42,531 nt of DNA. Origin: Nocardioidaceae bacterium (GTDB taxonomy: Bacteria; Actinomycetota; Actinomycetes; Propionibacteriales; Nocardioidaceae). Positions within the stretch are counted from its first letter, which is position 1, and each line of letters opens with the position of its first letter. The stretch lies in the NCBI GenBank assembly GCA_025927955.1, contig JAICKK010000008.1:1-42531 (forward strand), given 5' to 3'. Both the position numbers and the translations under genes were made by a program. Positions 8,560 to 16,856 of this stretch are shown one piece after another. The notes under the pieces are model-generated. The model ran no database searches, was not told the origin of the DNA, and saw nothing but the letters and a program-made list of their open reading frames with translations.

Positions 8560-8612
8560 ACCGGGCTGTTTGCAAGCCGCGCACCGGGCTGTTTGCAAGC
8601 TGCGCACCGGGG
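8560..8612. repeat. Tandem 23-bp direct repeat upstream of sugar transporter
   Basis: Two adjacent 23-bp copies lie at 8560-8582 and 8583-8605, differing by one base, plus the first six bases of a third copy. Each contains ACCGGGCTGTTTGCAAGC with a TTGCAA core. They end about 50 bases before the transporter GTG start, so they may be tandem regulator sites overlapping or near the promoter. No regulator for them is encoded nearby. Confidence 0.6.
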
Positions 8613-8657
8613 AACATCTCTCGACGAGGCGTTGCTGCCGGCGGAGAAGAGGCTGTC

Positions 8658-10127
8658 GTGTCACAGACGGACGAGCACGCGACGGGGGACGAGGAGGAGG
8701 AGCAGAGCGTCCTCGCGGGGCTGGACTCGTCCGCGATGACCTCGCTCTACTGGTACCTCGCCCTGCTGGCCTGCATCGGCGGCTTCCTGTTCGGCTACGA
8801 CACGGCCGTCATCGGCTCGGTCCTCGACTTCATCCCCTACCACCTGTCGGCGTTCTGGACCGGCTACCTGGTGGCGGGGGCCTCGCTCGGTGCCGCGGTC
8901 GGCGCGCTGGCGGCCGGACCGCTGACCGACCGGTTCGGCCGGAAGTCGCTGCTGATGGCAGATGCTGCCATCTACGCCGTCGGCGCGCTCCTGTCGGCGT
9001 TTACCGTCGACGCCGCGATGCTGATCTCCTCACGGACGCTGATCGGCCTCGCGGTCGGCGCCGACTCGGCCATCGCCACGGCCTACATCGCGGAGTTCGC
9101 GCCCAAGGGGCGCCGCGGGCAGCTGAGCATCATCCAGCAGTGGATGATCACCGTCGGCATCCTCGTCTCCTACCTCCTGGCGCTGCTGATCTTCATCGTC
9201 GCTCCGGGCTCGGCGAGGACCCTGGACTGGCGGCTGATCCTCGGCCTCGGCGCGATCCCGGCGGCCGTCGCGGTCGCCCTGCGCGCCCGGATGCCCGAGT
9301 CGCCGAGGTGGCTGATCCAGCAGGGGCGCTACGCCGACACCCGCACGGCCCTCGGCAAGCTCGGCGTCGACGTGTCGGAGGACCAGGTACGACGGACCGC
9401 GGAGCGAATCCTCGAGGCCGAGCACCGCGACGAGCAGCGCAACGTGTGGACGCCGGGGGTCAAGCGGGCCCTCGCGGTGATCTCGGTGTTCTTCGTCTTC
9501 CAGCAGATCACCGGCATCAACGTGCCGTTCTACTACGGCCCGACGCTGCTCGGCGGCCTGTTCAAGCACCCGGGCGACACGGCCGTGCACGCCGCCATCG
9601 CCGGCCTCATCTCCGCGGCGATCCTCGGGGCGGTCAACGTGGTCGCCACCTACTTCGGCTTCCGGTTCATCGACAAGGCGGGGCGACGCCCGCTGGCGCT
9701 GATCGGCTACTCCGGGATGGTGGTGTTCATGCTGGTGGCCGCCGTGGGCGTCGCCTGGCTCACCGGCACCCCGAAGGTCGTCGTGGTCATGGTCGGGTTC
9801 TCGATCTTCATCGCCTCCTTCGCGATGGGCGTCGGCGGCACCGGATGGCTGCTGCAGGGCGAGGTCTTCCCCACCGCGGTCCGGGGCCGGGCCGCGGCCA
9901 CCGGGGCCGGGGTGAACTGGATCGCGAACTTCGCGCTGATCGAGGCGTTCCCGGCGATGCAGTCCGCGTTCGGGCTGGCCGGTGTGATGGTGCTGCTCGC
10001 GGCCCTGGCGCTGCTGGCGATCGGCTTCGTCGCGAAGTTCCTGCCCGAGACCAAGGGGCTCTCGGTCGAGGACGTCGTCGCCGTGTTCGAGCGGGAGGCG
10101 GCCGGGTCGGCGGCGACGTCCCGCTAG
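8658..10127 (+). CDS. MFS sugar porter family transporter
   Basis: This 489-residue, 12-helix transporter belongs to the sugar porter family (xylose, inositol, galactose and related proton symporters). Diagnostic motifs are GGFLFGYDTAVIG in helix 1, the loop motif DRFGRKSLL, PESPRWLIQQGR after helix 6, QQITGINVPFYYGP in helix 7, DKAGRRPLALIG, and PETKGLSVEDV after helix 12. Substrate is not readable from sequence. The GTG start has an AAGAGG ribosome site. It is preceded by a tandem 23-bp repeat that may control it. Its TAG stop lies inside the same CTAG tetranucleotide as the stop of the convergent DUF1638 gene. Confidence 0.92.
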   Translation: MSQTDEHATGDEEEEQSVLAGLDSSAMTSLYWYLALLACIGGFLFGYDTAVIGSVLDFIPYHLSAFWTGYLVAGASLGAAVGALAAGPLTDRFGRKSLLMADAAIYAVGALLSAFTVDAAMLISSRTLIGLAVGADSAIATAYIAEFAPKGRRGQLSIIQQWMITVGILVSYLLALLIFIVAPGSARTLDWRLILGLGAIPAAVAVALRARMPESPRWLIQQGRYADTRTALGKLGVDVSEDQVRRTAERILEAEHRDEQRNVWTPGVKRALAVISVFFVFQQITGINVPFYYGPTLLGGLFKHPGDTAVHAAIAGLISAAILGAVNVVATYFGFRFIDKAGRRPLALIGYSGMVVFMLVAAVGVAWLTGTPKVVVVMVGFSIFIASFAMGVGGTGWLLQGEVFPTAVRGRAAATGAGVNWIANFALIEAFPAMQSAFGLAGVMVLLAALALLAIGFVAKFLPETKGLSVEDVVAVFEREAAGSAATSR

Positions 10128-10822
10128 ACCCGCCCCGCCGCCGCAGCCTCGGCAGCCGCGAGGAGGCCGGCGCGGGCCAGCAGGTCGCGCAGCGAGCGCT
10201 CCAGGCCGGTGTGCCCGGTGGGGACGACGCTCAGCGGCAGCCCGACCCGGTCGGCGGCCCGCTGCGCCGCGGCCCGGAGCTCGGGGTCCGGCTTCTGCGC
10301 CAGCCACACCATCGAGGTGTAGTGCCCGAAGTAGTCCTCGCGCAGCTCGGGGTAGCGGTCCAGGCCCAGCTCGGCGACGACCGTGCGGTCGAACGAGCGC
10401 ACCAGGAAGTCGGTGAGCACGTAGGTGCCCGCCTGCTTCTCGAACATCGCCCGCATCCGCTCGGCGCCGCCGTAGACGTCGTAGCAGTGCAGCCCCTCCA
10501 GCCGGGCCAGCCCGTGCCGCCGGCACACCTCGTCCAGGGCCCCGTAGGTGCCGCAGTCGGCGTACCCGACGGCCACGGCGTGGTAGCGCTCGCGCAGGTC
10601 GAGCGCGAGCCGCTCCACCTCGCCGGCGATGCGCTCGGGACGGTTGTGCAGCAGCGGGGGGAGCGGGACCACGTCGACCGGCCAGCCCTGCTCGGCGACC
10701 ACCTCGGCGCACGGCTGGGCGATCGCGCCGCAGGCGACCAGGCCGATCCGGGGCTCAGCCGGGGAACGCGAGGAGGTCGACGAACCGGTCGTTGAAGTCG
10801 GTGCGGTCGGAGAGCTCGACAT
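10124..10822 (-). CDS. DUF1638 domain-containing protein
   Basis: This 232-residue protein of unknown function is the last gene of the corrinoid operon. Recognisable blocks are IGLVACGAIAQP, AVGYADCGTYGALDEVC and LEGLHCYDVYGG, with clustered Cys/His/Asp that could bind a metal or cofactor. The ATG at 10822 is the only plausible start. It follows an excellent GGAGGAGGTGG site and lies 68 bases inside the upstream activator gene. The first 22 residues are Ser/Thr rich and are read from the activator's C-terminal coding DNA. DUF1638 proteins are, to my recollection, found near corrinoid methyltransferase genes in methanogens and other anaerobes. I infer an accessory role in corrinoid or methyl-group handling. 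Confidence 0.85.
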   Translation of the reverse strand: MSSSPTAPTSTTGSSTSSRSPAEPRIGLVACGAIAQPCAEVVAEQGWPVDVVPLPPLLHNRPERIAGEVERLALDLRERYHAVAVGYADCGTYGALDEVCRRHGLARLEGLHCYDVYGGAERMRAMFEKQAGTYVLTDFLVRSFDRTVVAELGLDRYPELREDYFGHYTSMVWLAQKPDPELRAAAQRAADRVGLPLSVVPTGHTGLERSLRDLLARAGLLAAAEAAAAGRV

Positions 10823-12704
10823 AGGCCACCTCCTCCAGCAGGGCCAGGGCGCCGGCGCGCTCGCGGATGCTCAGCAGGCTCATCTTCGCGCCCTCGCCGG
10901 CGACGTTGCCCGCCGAGACGATGCGCAGCACCGGGATCTTGGGGACCAGGCCGATGCGGACGGCGGCGGCGGGCGAGAGGTAGCTGCCGAAGGACCCCGC
11001 GAGCAGCACCTGCTGCACGTCGGCGGCGGCGAGGCCGAGCTGCTCGAGCAGCAGCGTCCAGCCGGTGGCGATCGCGCCCTTGGCGAACTGCAGCTCCCGC
11101 ACGTCGCGCTGGGAGAGGTAGACCGACTCCTCGGGGGGGCTGCCCGGCTCCGGGCGGTGCAGCACGAACACCCGCTCCTGGCCGACGGCGGTGAGCCGGT
11201 CGGCGACGAAGGGTGCCGTCTCCTTGGCCCGCTCGTCGCTGACGAAGCGCCCGGAGCCGTCCAGCAGGCCGGCCCGGACCAGCTCGGAGACCACGTCGAC
11301 GAGCCCGGAGCCGCACAGCCCCTGCGGCTCCACGTCGCCGATCACGCCCAGCGACACCCCGCCCTCGATGTCCTGGTCGATGCGCACGACCTCGATGGCC
11401 CCGTCGGCGGCCCGCATCCCGCAGCGGATCGCGCCGCCCTCGAAGGCCGGTCCGGCGGGGGCCGCCGTCGACACGATGGTGTCGCCGTCGCTCAGCACGA
11501 TCTCGCAGTTGGTGCCCACGTCGATGAACAGCCGGACCCGCTTGTCGCGGTCCATCCCGGTCGCGAGCATGCCCGAGACGATGTCGCCCCCGACGTACGC
11601 GCCGAGCGCCGGGAAGACCACGGCCCGCGCCCGCGGGTGCAGCTCGAGCCCGAGGTCGCTGGCCAGCAGCGAGGGCAGGGTGGCGCTCGACATCACGAAC
11701 GGTGCCACGCCCAGGGGCTCCGGGTCGATGCCGAGGACCAGGGCCGTCATGGTCGCGTTGCCGGCGAGCGCGACCTCGTAGACCTCCTCGGGGGCGACGC
11801 CGGCCTCGTCCAGGACGTTGCCGGTCAGCTCGACCAGGGTCTCGCGGGCCAGGTCCCGCAGCCGGGGCAGCGCCTGGGGGTCCAGCATCGTGGCGCTGAT
11901 CCGGGTGATCACGTCGCCGCCGAACGGCTGCTGCTTGTTCAGCATCGACGCGACCGCGGCGGGCGTGCCCGTGGCGGTGTCGATGAGCGTCGCGACGACC
12001 GTCGTGGTGCCGAGGTCGAAGGCCACGGCGAACCGGCGCTGCGTGGTGTCGCCCGGCTCCACGTCGATGAGCGCCTCGTCGACCACCACGGCGGTGAGCT
12101 TGTAGTCGGACTGCCGGAGCACGCCGGGGAGCCGCCGCAGCACGTGCAGGTCGGGGGTCAGCTCGAGGTCGTCGATCGCGTCGGTCACCCGCTGGAGGTC
12201 CGTGCGCTGGTCGGAGAGCGTCGGCTCGGTCAGCTCGACGTAGCGCTTCTGGATCGCCGGGCGCAGGATCACCTGCCGGCCCACCCCGAGAGTGGCCGCC
12301 TTCGGCCGCGTGGTCAGCGGCGGCACCTCCACCTTCAGCGCTGCCGAGGCGTGCGCCAGGCACGCCAGCCGCCAGCCGGCCTCCAGCTGCTCGCCGGTGA
12401 ACGAGCGCGCGTCGAGCCGGTGCACGGGGACGTCACCGGAGAGCACCTGCACCTTGCACTTCTTGCAGGTGCCGTGCCCCCCGCACGTGGAGTCGATCGC
12501 GATGCCGTTCCAGCTGGCCGCGTCGAAGACGCTGACCCCCGTCGGGACGCGGACCTCGCGTCCCGACGGCGAGAAGGAGAGCTCGACCCGGCCGGACCCG
12601 TCGTGGGGTGTCGTCCCGGGGCCGTCCGGCGGGTCGATGAGCCCCTCCCGTCGAAGAGAGTCCACCTCGAAGTCGGGGGGACCGGACCGCTGTTCGTCGT
12701 CCAT
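10755..12704 (-). CDS. Reductive activator of corrinoid protein: [2Fe-2S] ferredoxin plus ASKHA ATPase (RACo/DUF4445 type)
   Basis: This 649-residue protein would reduce accidentally oxidised Co(II) corrinoid back to Co(I) in an ATP-dependent step. An N-terminal plant-type ferredoxin domain has four cysteines at 74, 80, 83 and 115 (CGGHGTCKKCK and LACLA). A middle linker follows, then an ASKHA ATPase domain beginning at the phosphate-1 motif AVAFDLGTTTVVATL (about 226-240), with FIDVGTNCEIVL and LLAGSFGSYLSP further on. The C-terminal 2x[4Fe-4S] domain of methanogen RamA is absent, so this is the RACo-type layout. The ATG at 12704 shares one base with the upstream stop. An ORF extension to 12926 overlaps the methyltransferase gene and is rejected. 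Calling it an activator for the neighbouring corrinoid protein is supported by the operon. Confidence 0.92.
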   Translation of the reverse strand: MDDEQRSGPPDFEVDSLRREGLIDPPDGPGTTPHDGSGRVELSFSPSGREVRVPTGVSVFDAASWNGIAIDSTCGGHGTCKKCKVQVLSGDVPVHRLDARSFTGEQLEAGWRLACLAHASAALKVEVPPLTTRPKAATLGVGRQVILRPAIQKRYVELTEPTLSDQRTDLQRVTDAIDDLELTPDLHVLRRLPGVLRQSDYKLTAVVVDEALIDVEPGDTTQRRFAVAFDLGTTTVVATLIDTATGTPAAVASMLNKQQPFGGDVITRISATMLDPQALPRLRDLARETLVELTGNVLDEAGVAPEEVYEVALAGNATMTALVLGIDPEPLGVAPFVMSSATLPSLLASDLGLELHPRARAVVFPALGAYVGGDIVSGMLATGMDRDKRVRLFIDVGTNCEIVLSDGDTIVSTAAPAGPAFEGGAIRCGMRAADGAIEVVRIDQDIEGGVSLGVIGDVEPQGLCGSGLVDVVSELVRAGLLDGSGRFVSDERAKETAPFVADRLTAVGQERVFVLHRPEPGSPPEESVYLSQRDVRELQFAKGAIATGWTLLLEQLGLAAADVQQVLLAGSFGSYLSPAAAVRIGLVPKIPVLRIVSAGNVAGEGAKMSLLSIRERAGALALLEEVAYVELSDRTDFNDRFVDLLAFPG

Positions 12705-13584
12705 CAGGCTTGTGCGGCCTGCTTCTTGCGGTGGCTCGCGATCCAGCTCGTGCCCCACTCGTCGTGGTTCAGCAGCAGGTCCGCGGCCTTGACGGCGTCC
12801 ACGATCTGCGGTGAGCGGGCGTCCATGATGGCGCTGGTCAGACCGGCGGTCATCGCCATCGGCAGGAACGCGGCGCCGATCGTGTGCCGGTCCGGCATGC
12901 CGAAGGAGACGTTGGAGGCGCCGCACGTCATGTTGAGGCCGTAGCCGTCGCGGATCCGGAGCATGGTCTCCAGCGTGGTCGTCACCATCGAGGTGTCCGC
13001 GCCGATGGGCATCGCGAGCGGGTCGATGACGATGTCCTGCTTGGCGATGCCGTACTCGCCGGTGGCCACCTCGACGATGTGCTGCACGAGCTCGAGGCGA
13101 CGGTCCGCCTCCATGGGGATCTCTTCGGCGTCGTTGGGCAGCGCGATGATCGCGGCGTCGTACTTCTTGACCAGCGGCAGGATCGCGGCCATCCGGTCGT
13201 CCTCGGCGGTGATCGAGTTGACCAGCGCCCGGCCGCGGTAGGCGGCCAGACCGGCCTCGATGGCCTCGACGACCGAGGAGTCGATGCAGATCGGCTTGTC
13301 GGTGAGCTCCTGCACGAGGGTGACCGCCTTGGCGAGCAGCTCGGGCTCGTCGGTCATCGGCACGCCCATGTTCACGTCGAGCACGTCCGCGCCGCCCTCG
13401 ACCTGCGCCTTGACGTCGCGCTCGATGGCCGACAGGTCGCCCGCGCGCAGCTGCTCCTGGAAGATGCGGCGACCGGTGGGGTTGATCCGCTCGCCGATCA
13501 GGCAGAACCTCCGCCCGTGGCCGATGACCACCTCGGTGCCCGTCCCGCGCAGGGTCGTCTCCAGCAGCTCGGCAGTGCTGGTGC

Positions 13585-13588
<4 letters not shown>
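12704..13588 (-). CDS. Methylcorrinoid:tetrahydrofolate methyltransferase (pterin-binding, MtgA/MtvA-like)
   Basis: This 294-residue TIM-barrel protein has a pterin-binding (DHPS-like) domain. Motifs include FCLIGERINPTGRR at the start, GGADVLDVNMGVP, PICIDSSVVEAIEAGL, LVNSITAEDDR, IVIDPLAMPIG and NMTCGASNVSFGMPDR. These match the MtgA, AcsE and MetH pterin-binding group, which moves a methyl group between a corrinoid and tetrahydrofolate. Here it would take the methyl from the upstream-encoded corrinoid protein and make 5-methyl-THF. ATGA overlaps the corrinoid gene stop, and its own TGA overlaps the activator ATG. The name MtgA assumes glycine betaine as methyl donor, which is inferred from context. 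Confidence 0.92.
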
Positions 13589-14246
<658 letters not shown>

Positions 14247-14250
<4 letters not shown>

Positions 14251-15041
14251 GCCACGCCTTCCTCGGTGGGGCTGTTGCTGGTGCGGGTGCGCCGGGGTGC
14301 CGGACGCCCGAGCAGTGCCGACAGGTGGTCGGCCTGCTGGATCAGGAGCCGGCCGAGCTGGTCCGCACGGCTCTGCAGCCGGGCGGTCGGGCCGGAGACG
14401 CCGATCGCGCACATCACGCCGTCACGGCCCTCGACCGGGGCGGCGATGGCGCTCAGCCCCGTCTCGAGCTCGTCGATGCTGACGGCGTAGCGCTGGCGGC
14501 GGACGAGGTCGAGCTCCTCGCGGAGCGCCTCGAGGGTCGTGATGGTCCGGTCGGTACGGCGCTCGAGGCGCCGCTCCGGCATCGGCAGGAGCCCGAAGGC
14601 GTAGAGCACCTTGCCCAGCGACGAGCAGTGCGAGGGCACGTCGACCTGGTTCCAGTCGCGCGCGGCCAGCAGGTAGGTCGACTCGACCTGGCCGACGTGC
14701 ACCACGCCGGTCCCGCGCGGGACGCCGAGATGGACGGTCTCGCCGGTGCGCTCGCCCACCGCCTCGAGCACCGGGCGCGCGATCCGGGCGACCTGGGGCC
14801 AGGGGTCGTGCACCGCGGCGTGCAGCGCGAACAGCGGTCCCGCCACGTAGCCGCCGGTCTCGTCGCGCTCGACCAGGTCGGTGCGCTCGAGTGCCGCGAG
14901 CAGCCGGGAGGTGGTGGACCGGGCCAGGCCGCTGACGTCGCTGAGCTCGGTGAAGCTGACCGGCTCGTCAGCGCGCACCACGAGGTCGATCAGCGCCGCG
15001 GCACGGTCGACGGCCTGGGTGCCGCCGGGGGTGCTGGCCAT
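14247..15041 (-). CDS. IclR family transcriptional regulator (corrinoid operon)
   Basis: This 264-residue regulator has an N-terminal winged helix-turn-helix at about residues 10-65 (FTELSDVSGLARSTTSRLLAALE) and a C-terminal IclR effector domain. Typical effector blocks are VEAVGE-type helix, CSSLGKVLYAF, YAVSIDELETGLSAIAAPV and GVSGPTARL. It is the first gene of the minus-strand corrinoid operon and is divergent from the MttB-family methyltransferase gene. The 11-9-11 inverted repeat in the shared intergenic region (15081-15111) is its likely operator. The effector is unknown, and a quaternary amine or its demethylated product would be logical. Confidence 0.93.
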
Positions 15042-15080
15042 CTGGTCCTCGGGTGTGCTCGACGCGATGTGCTGGGTGTT

Positions 15081-15111
15081 TCATCATGTGGAACCGACTC
15101 CCACATGATGA
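15081..15111. promoter_or_regulatory. Perfect 11-9-11 inverted repeat, predicted operator of the corrinoid module
   Basis: TCATCATGTGG at 15081-15091 and CCACATGATGA at 15101-15111 are exact reverse complements separated by 9 bases. The repeat is in the divergent control region, 40 bases upstream of the IclR gene. Just after it lies TAGGAT (15115-15120), a good -10 hexamer for the methyltransferase gene, so the repeat overlaps the expected RNA polymerase site. This sequence is unlike the GTTGCG/CGCAAC operators elsewhere in the window. Confidence 0.75.
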
Positions 15112-15152
15112 GGTTAGGATCTGATCGAGCGCCGGTCAAGCGCCTGCCGCAC

Positions 15153-15167
15153 ACCGGGTCCCCCGGT
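15153..15167 (+). other. Short hairpin in 5' leader of MttB-family gene
   Basis: ACCGGG-TCC-CCCGGT is a perfect six-base stem with a three-base loop inside the predicted leader of about 107 bases between the -10 element (15115-15120) and the ATG at 15234. It could be a minor regulatory structure. I saw no B12-box to suggest a cobalamin riboswitch. Confidence 0.3.
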
Positions 15168-15233
15168 CATGGCAGCATGCGGACCGTCGCCCTGGTCGGG
15201 GTCCGGTTCAACGCGTCACGTGGAGGTTGGTCA

Positions 15234-16673
15234 ATGTTCCGCAACACCATGCCGAGGTACGAGATCCTCTCCGAGGACGCCATGGCGAAGCTCGACGCCG
15301 GGTGGCGGCGCCTGGTCAGCGAGGTCGGCGTGGAGTTCGACAGCGACCGGGCGCTCGACCTGTTCCGCGAGGCGGGCCAGAAGGTCGAGGGCCAGTGCGT
15401 GTACCTCGACCCCGAGTTCGTGCTCGAGCAGGTCGCCAAGGCGCCGCACGAGTTCGACGTCCAGGCGCGCAACCCCGAGCACAGCATCCACATCGGCGGG
15501 GACTCCATGGCCTTCGGCGCCGTCTACGGGCCGCCGTTCGTCCGTGAGGGCGACGTCCGCCGGGACGCGACCATGAACGACTTCGAGCGGTTCACCAAGC
15601 TGGCGCAGTCCTTCCCGGTGCTCGACTCCGCCGGTGGCGTGATCTGCGAGCCCAACGACACGCCCCTGGACTCCCGCCACCTCGACATGACGTTCGCGCT
15701 GCAGACCCTGACCGACAAGGTCTACATGGGCAACGTGGTGTCCGGCGTCAACGCCGCCGACACGATCGCGATGGGCGAGATCCTGTTCGGCGGTCGGGAG
15801 ACCATCGAGCGGACGCCGGTGTCGATCTCGCTGATCAACTGCAACTCGCCGCTGCGCTGGGACTCCCGGATGCTGGAGGCGCTGTTCGAGTACACCGCCG
15901 CCGGCCAGCCCTGCGTGCTGACGCCGTTCATCCTCATGGGCGCGATGTCGCCGGTCACGATCCCCGCCGCCCTCGTGCAGCAGATCGCCGAGGCGCTGTC
16001 GGGCATCACGCTGGCCCAGCTCGTCCGCCCCGGCGCCCCGGTCATCTTCGGGTCGTTCCTGTCCAACATCGACATGCAGTCCGGGTCGCCGACGTTCGGC
16101 ACCCCCGAGTCGGGCATCGGGCTGCTGTGCACCGGTCAGATCGCCCGGCACTTCGGCCTGCCGTTCCGCTCCGGTGGCGGGCTGACGTCCTCGCAGGTCG
16201 CCGACGCGCAGGCCGGCTACGAGGCGCTGATGACGATGCTGCCGACGTTCCTGGCCGGCACCAACTGGGTGATGCACTCCGCGGGCTGGCTCGAGGGCGG
16301 CCTGGTGGCCGGCTTCGAGAAGTTCATCGTCGACGTGGAGATCCTCCAGATGATGCAGGCGGAGTTCCAGCCGCTGGAGATCGACGAGGACTCGCTCGCC
16401 TTCGGCGCGCACCAGGAGGTCGGCCACGGCGGTCACTTCCTCGGCGCCATGCACACCATGGAGCGGTTCCGCACCTGCTTCTACCGTCCGATGCTGTCCT
16501 CGTCGGACAACTACGAGCGGTGGATGCGCACCGGCGGCCTCGACGCGAACGCCCGGGCCACGAAGATCTACCAGAAGACGCTCGAGGAGTACGTCGCCCC
16601 GCCGCTCGACGACGCCGTCCGCGAGGAGCTGCAGGAGTACGTCGTACGCCGTCGCAAGGAGCTCGGCGACTGA
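15234..16673 (+). CDS. MttB-superfamily (non-pyrrolysine) methyltransferase, probable glycine betaine:corrinoid methyltransferase (MtgB-like)
   Basis: This 479-residue TIM-barrel enzyme transfers a methyl group from a quaternary amine to a Co(I) corrinoid protein. Family blocks include MFRNTMPRYEILSEDAM, VGVEFDSDRALDLFREAG, FGAVYGPPFVREGDVRRDA, VISGVNAADT-like VSGVNAADTIAMGEILFGG, FILMGAMSPVTIPAALVQQ and AFGAHQEVGHGGHFLGAMHT. The frame is complete with no in-frame TAG, so it is the pyrrolysine-free branch that contains MtgB. The ATG at 15234 has a TGGAGG site. It diverges from the operon for its corrinoid partner and activator. Betaine uptake, betaine synthesis and dimethylglycine oxidation genes nearby make glycine betaine the best substrate guess. 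Carnitine, proline betaine or another betaine remain possible. Confidence 0.9.
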   Translation: MFRNTMPRYEILSEDAMAKLDAGWRRLVSEVGVEFDSDRALDLFREAGQKVEGQCVYLDPEFVLEQVAKAPHEFDVQARNPEHSIHIGGDSMAFGAVYGPPFVREGDVRRDATMNDFERFTKLAQSFPVLDSAGGVICEPNDTPLDSRHLDMTFALQTLTDKVYMGNVVSGVNAADTIAMGEILFGGRETIERTPVSISLINCNSPLRWDSRMLEALFEYTAAGQPCVLTPFILMGAMSPVTIPAALVQQIAEALSGITLAQLVRPGAPVIFGSFLSNIDMQSGSPTFGTPESGIGLLCTGQIARHFGLPFRSGGGLTSSQVADAQAGYEALMTMLPTFLAGTNWVMHSAGWLEGGLVAGFEKFIVDVEILQMMQAEFQPLEIDEDSLAFGAHQEVGHGGHFLGAMHTMERFRTCFYRPMLSSSDNYERWMRTGGLDANARATKIYQKTLEEYVAPPLDDAVREELQEYVVRRRKELGD

Positions 16674-16692
16674 CCTGTTCGGGCGTGCCTGC

Positions 16693-16842
16693 GGTTTCCC
16701 TGGGGGCCCAGCGAAACGTGCACGCCCCCTGTGTTGCAACGGCGGGGGTGTGCCGGTTTCCCTGGGGGCCCAGCGAAACGTGCACGCCCCCTGTGTTGCA
16801 ACGGCGGGGGTGTGCCGGTTTCCCTGGGGGCCCAGGGAAACC
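16693..16842. repeat. Double-hairpin intergenic repeat, 62-bp unit in 2.4 tandem copies
   Basis: Two 62-bp copies (16693-16754 and 16755-16816) are followed by a truncated third (16817-16842). Each full unit folds into two hairpins. The first is GTTTCCCTGGG/CCCAGCGAAAC. The second is a CACGCCCCC/GGGGGTGTG stem enclosing TTGCAAC. The last partial copy, GGTTTCCCTGGG-GG-CCCAGGGAAACC, is a perfect palindrome. They lie between the convergent methyltransferase and AbiEi-like genes and could terminate both transcripts. A related copy in opposite orientation lies beyond the AbiEi-like gene. Confidence 0.85.
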
Positions 16843-16856
16843 GACGGCGCCCACGC

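Noticed and set aside
12705-12926. N-terminal extension of the corrinoid activator
   Set aside because: The extra residues are arginine-rich out-of-frame sequence of the methyltransferase gene; the coupled ATG at 12704 gives the normal ferredoxin start.
15121-15233. Cobalamin riboswitch in the methyltransferase leader
   Set aside because: The leader is short and I could find no B12-box or multi-helix core; only a six-base hairpin is visible.
15234-16673. Pyrrolysine-containing trimethylamine methyltransferase
   Set aside because: The reading frame is uninterrupted with no in-frame TAG, and no pylTSBCD genes are in the window, so this is the pyrrolysine-free branch of the MttB family.
16693-16842. 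CRISPR array
   Set aside because: There are only 2.4 directly abutting copies of a 62-bp unit with no spacers and no cas genes; the units are double hairpins.
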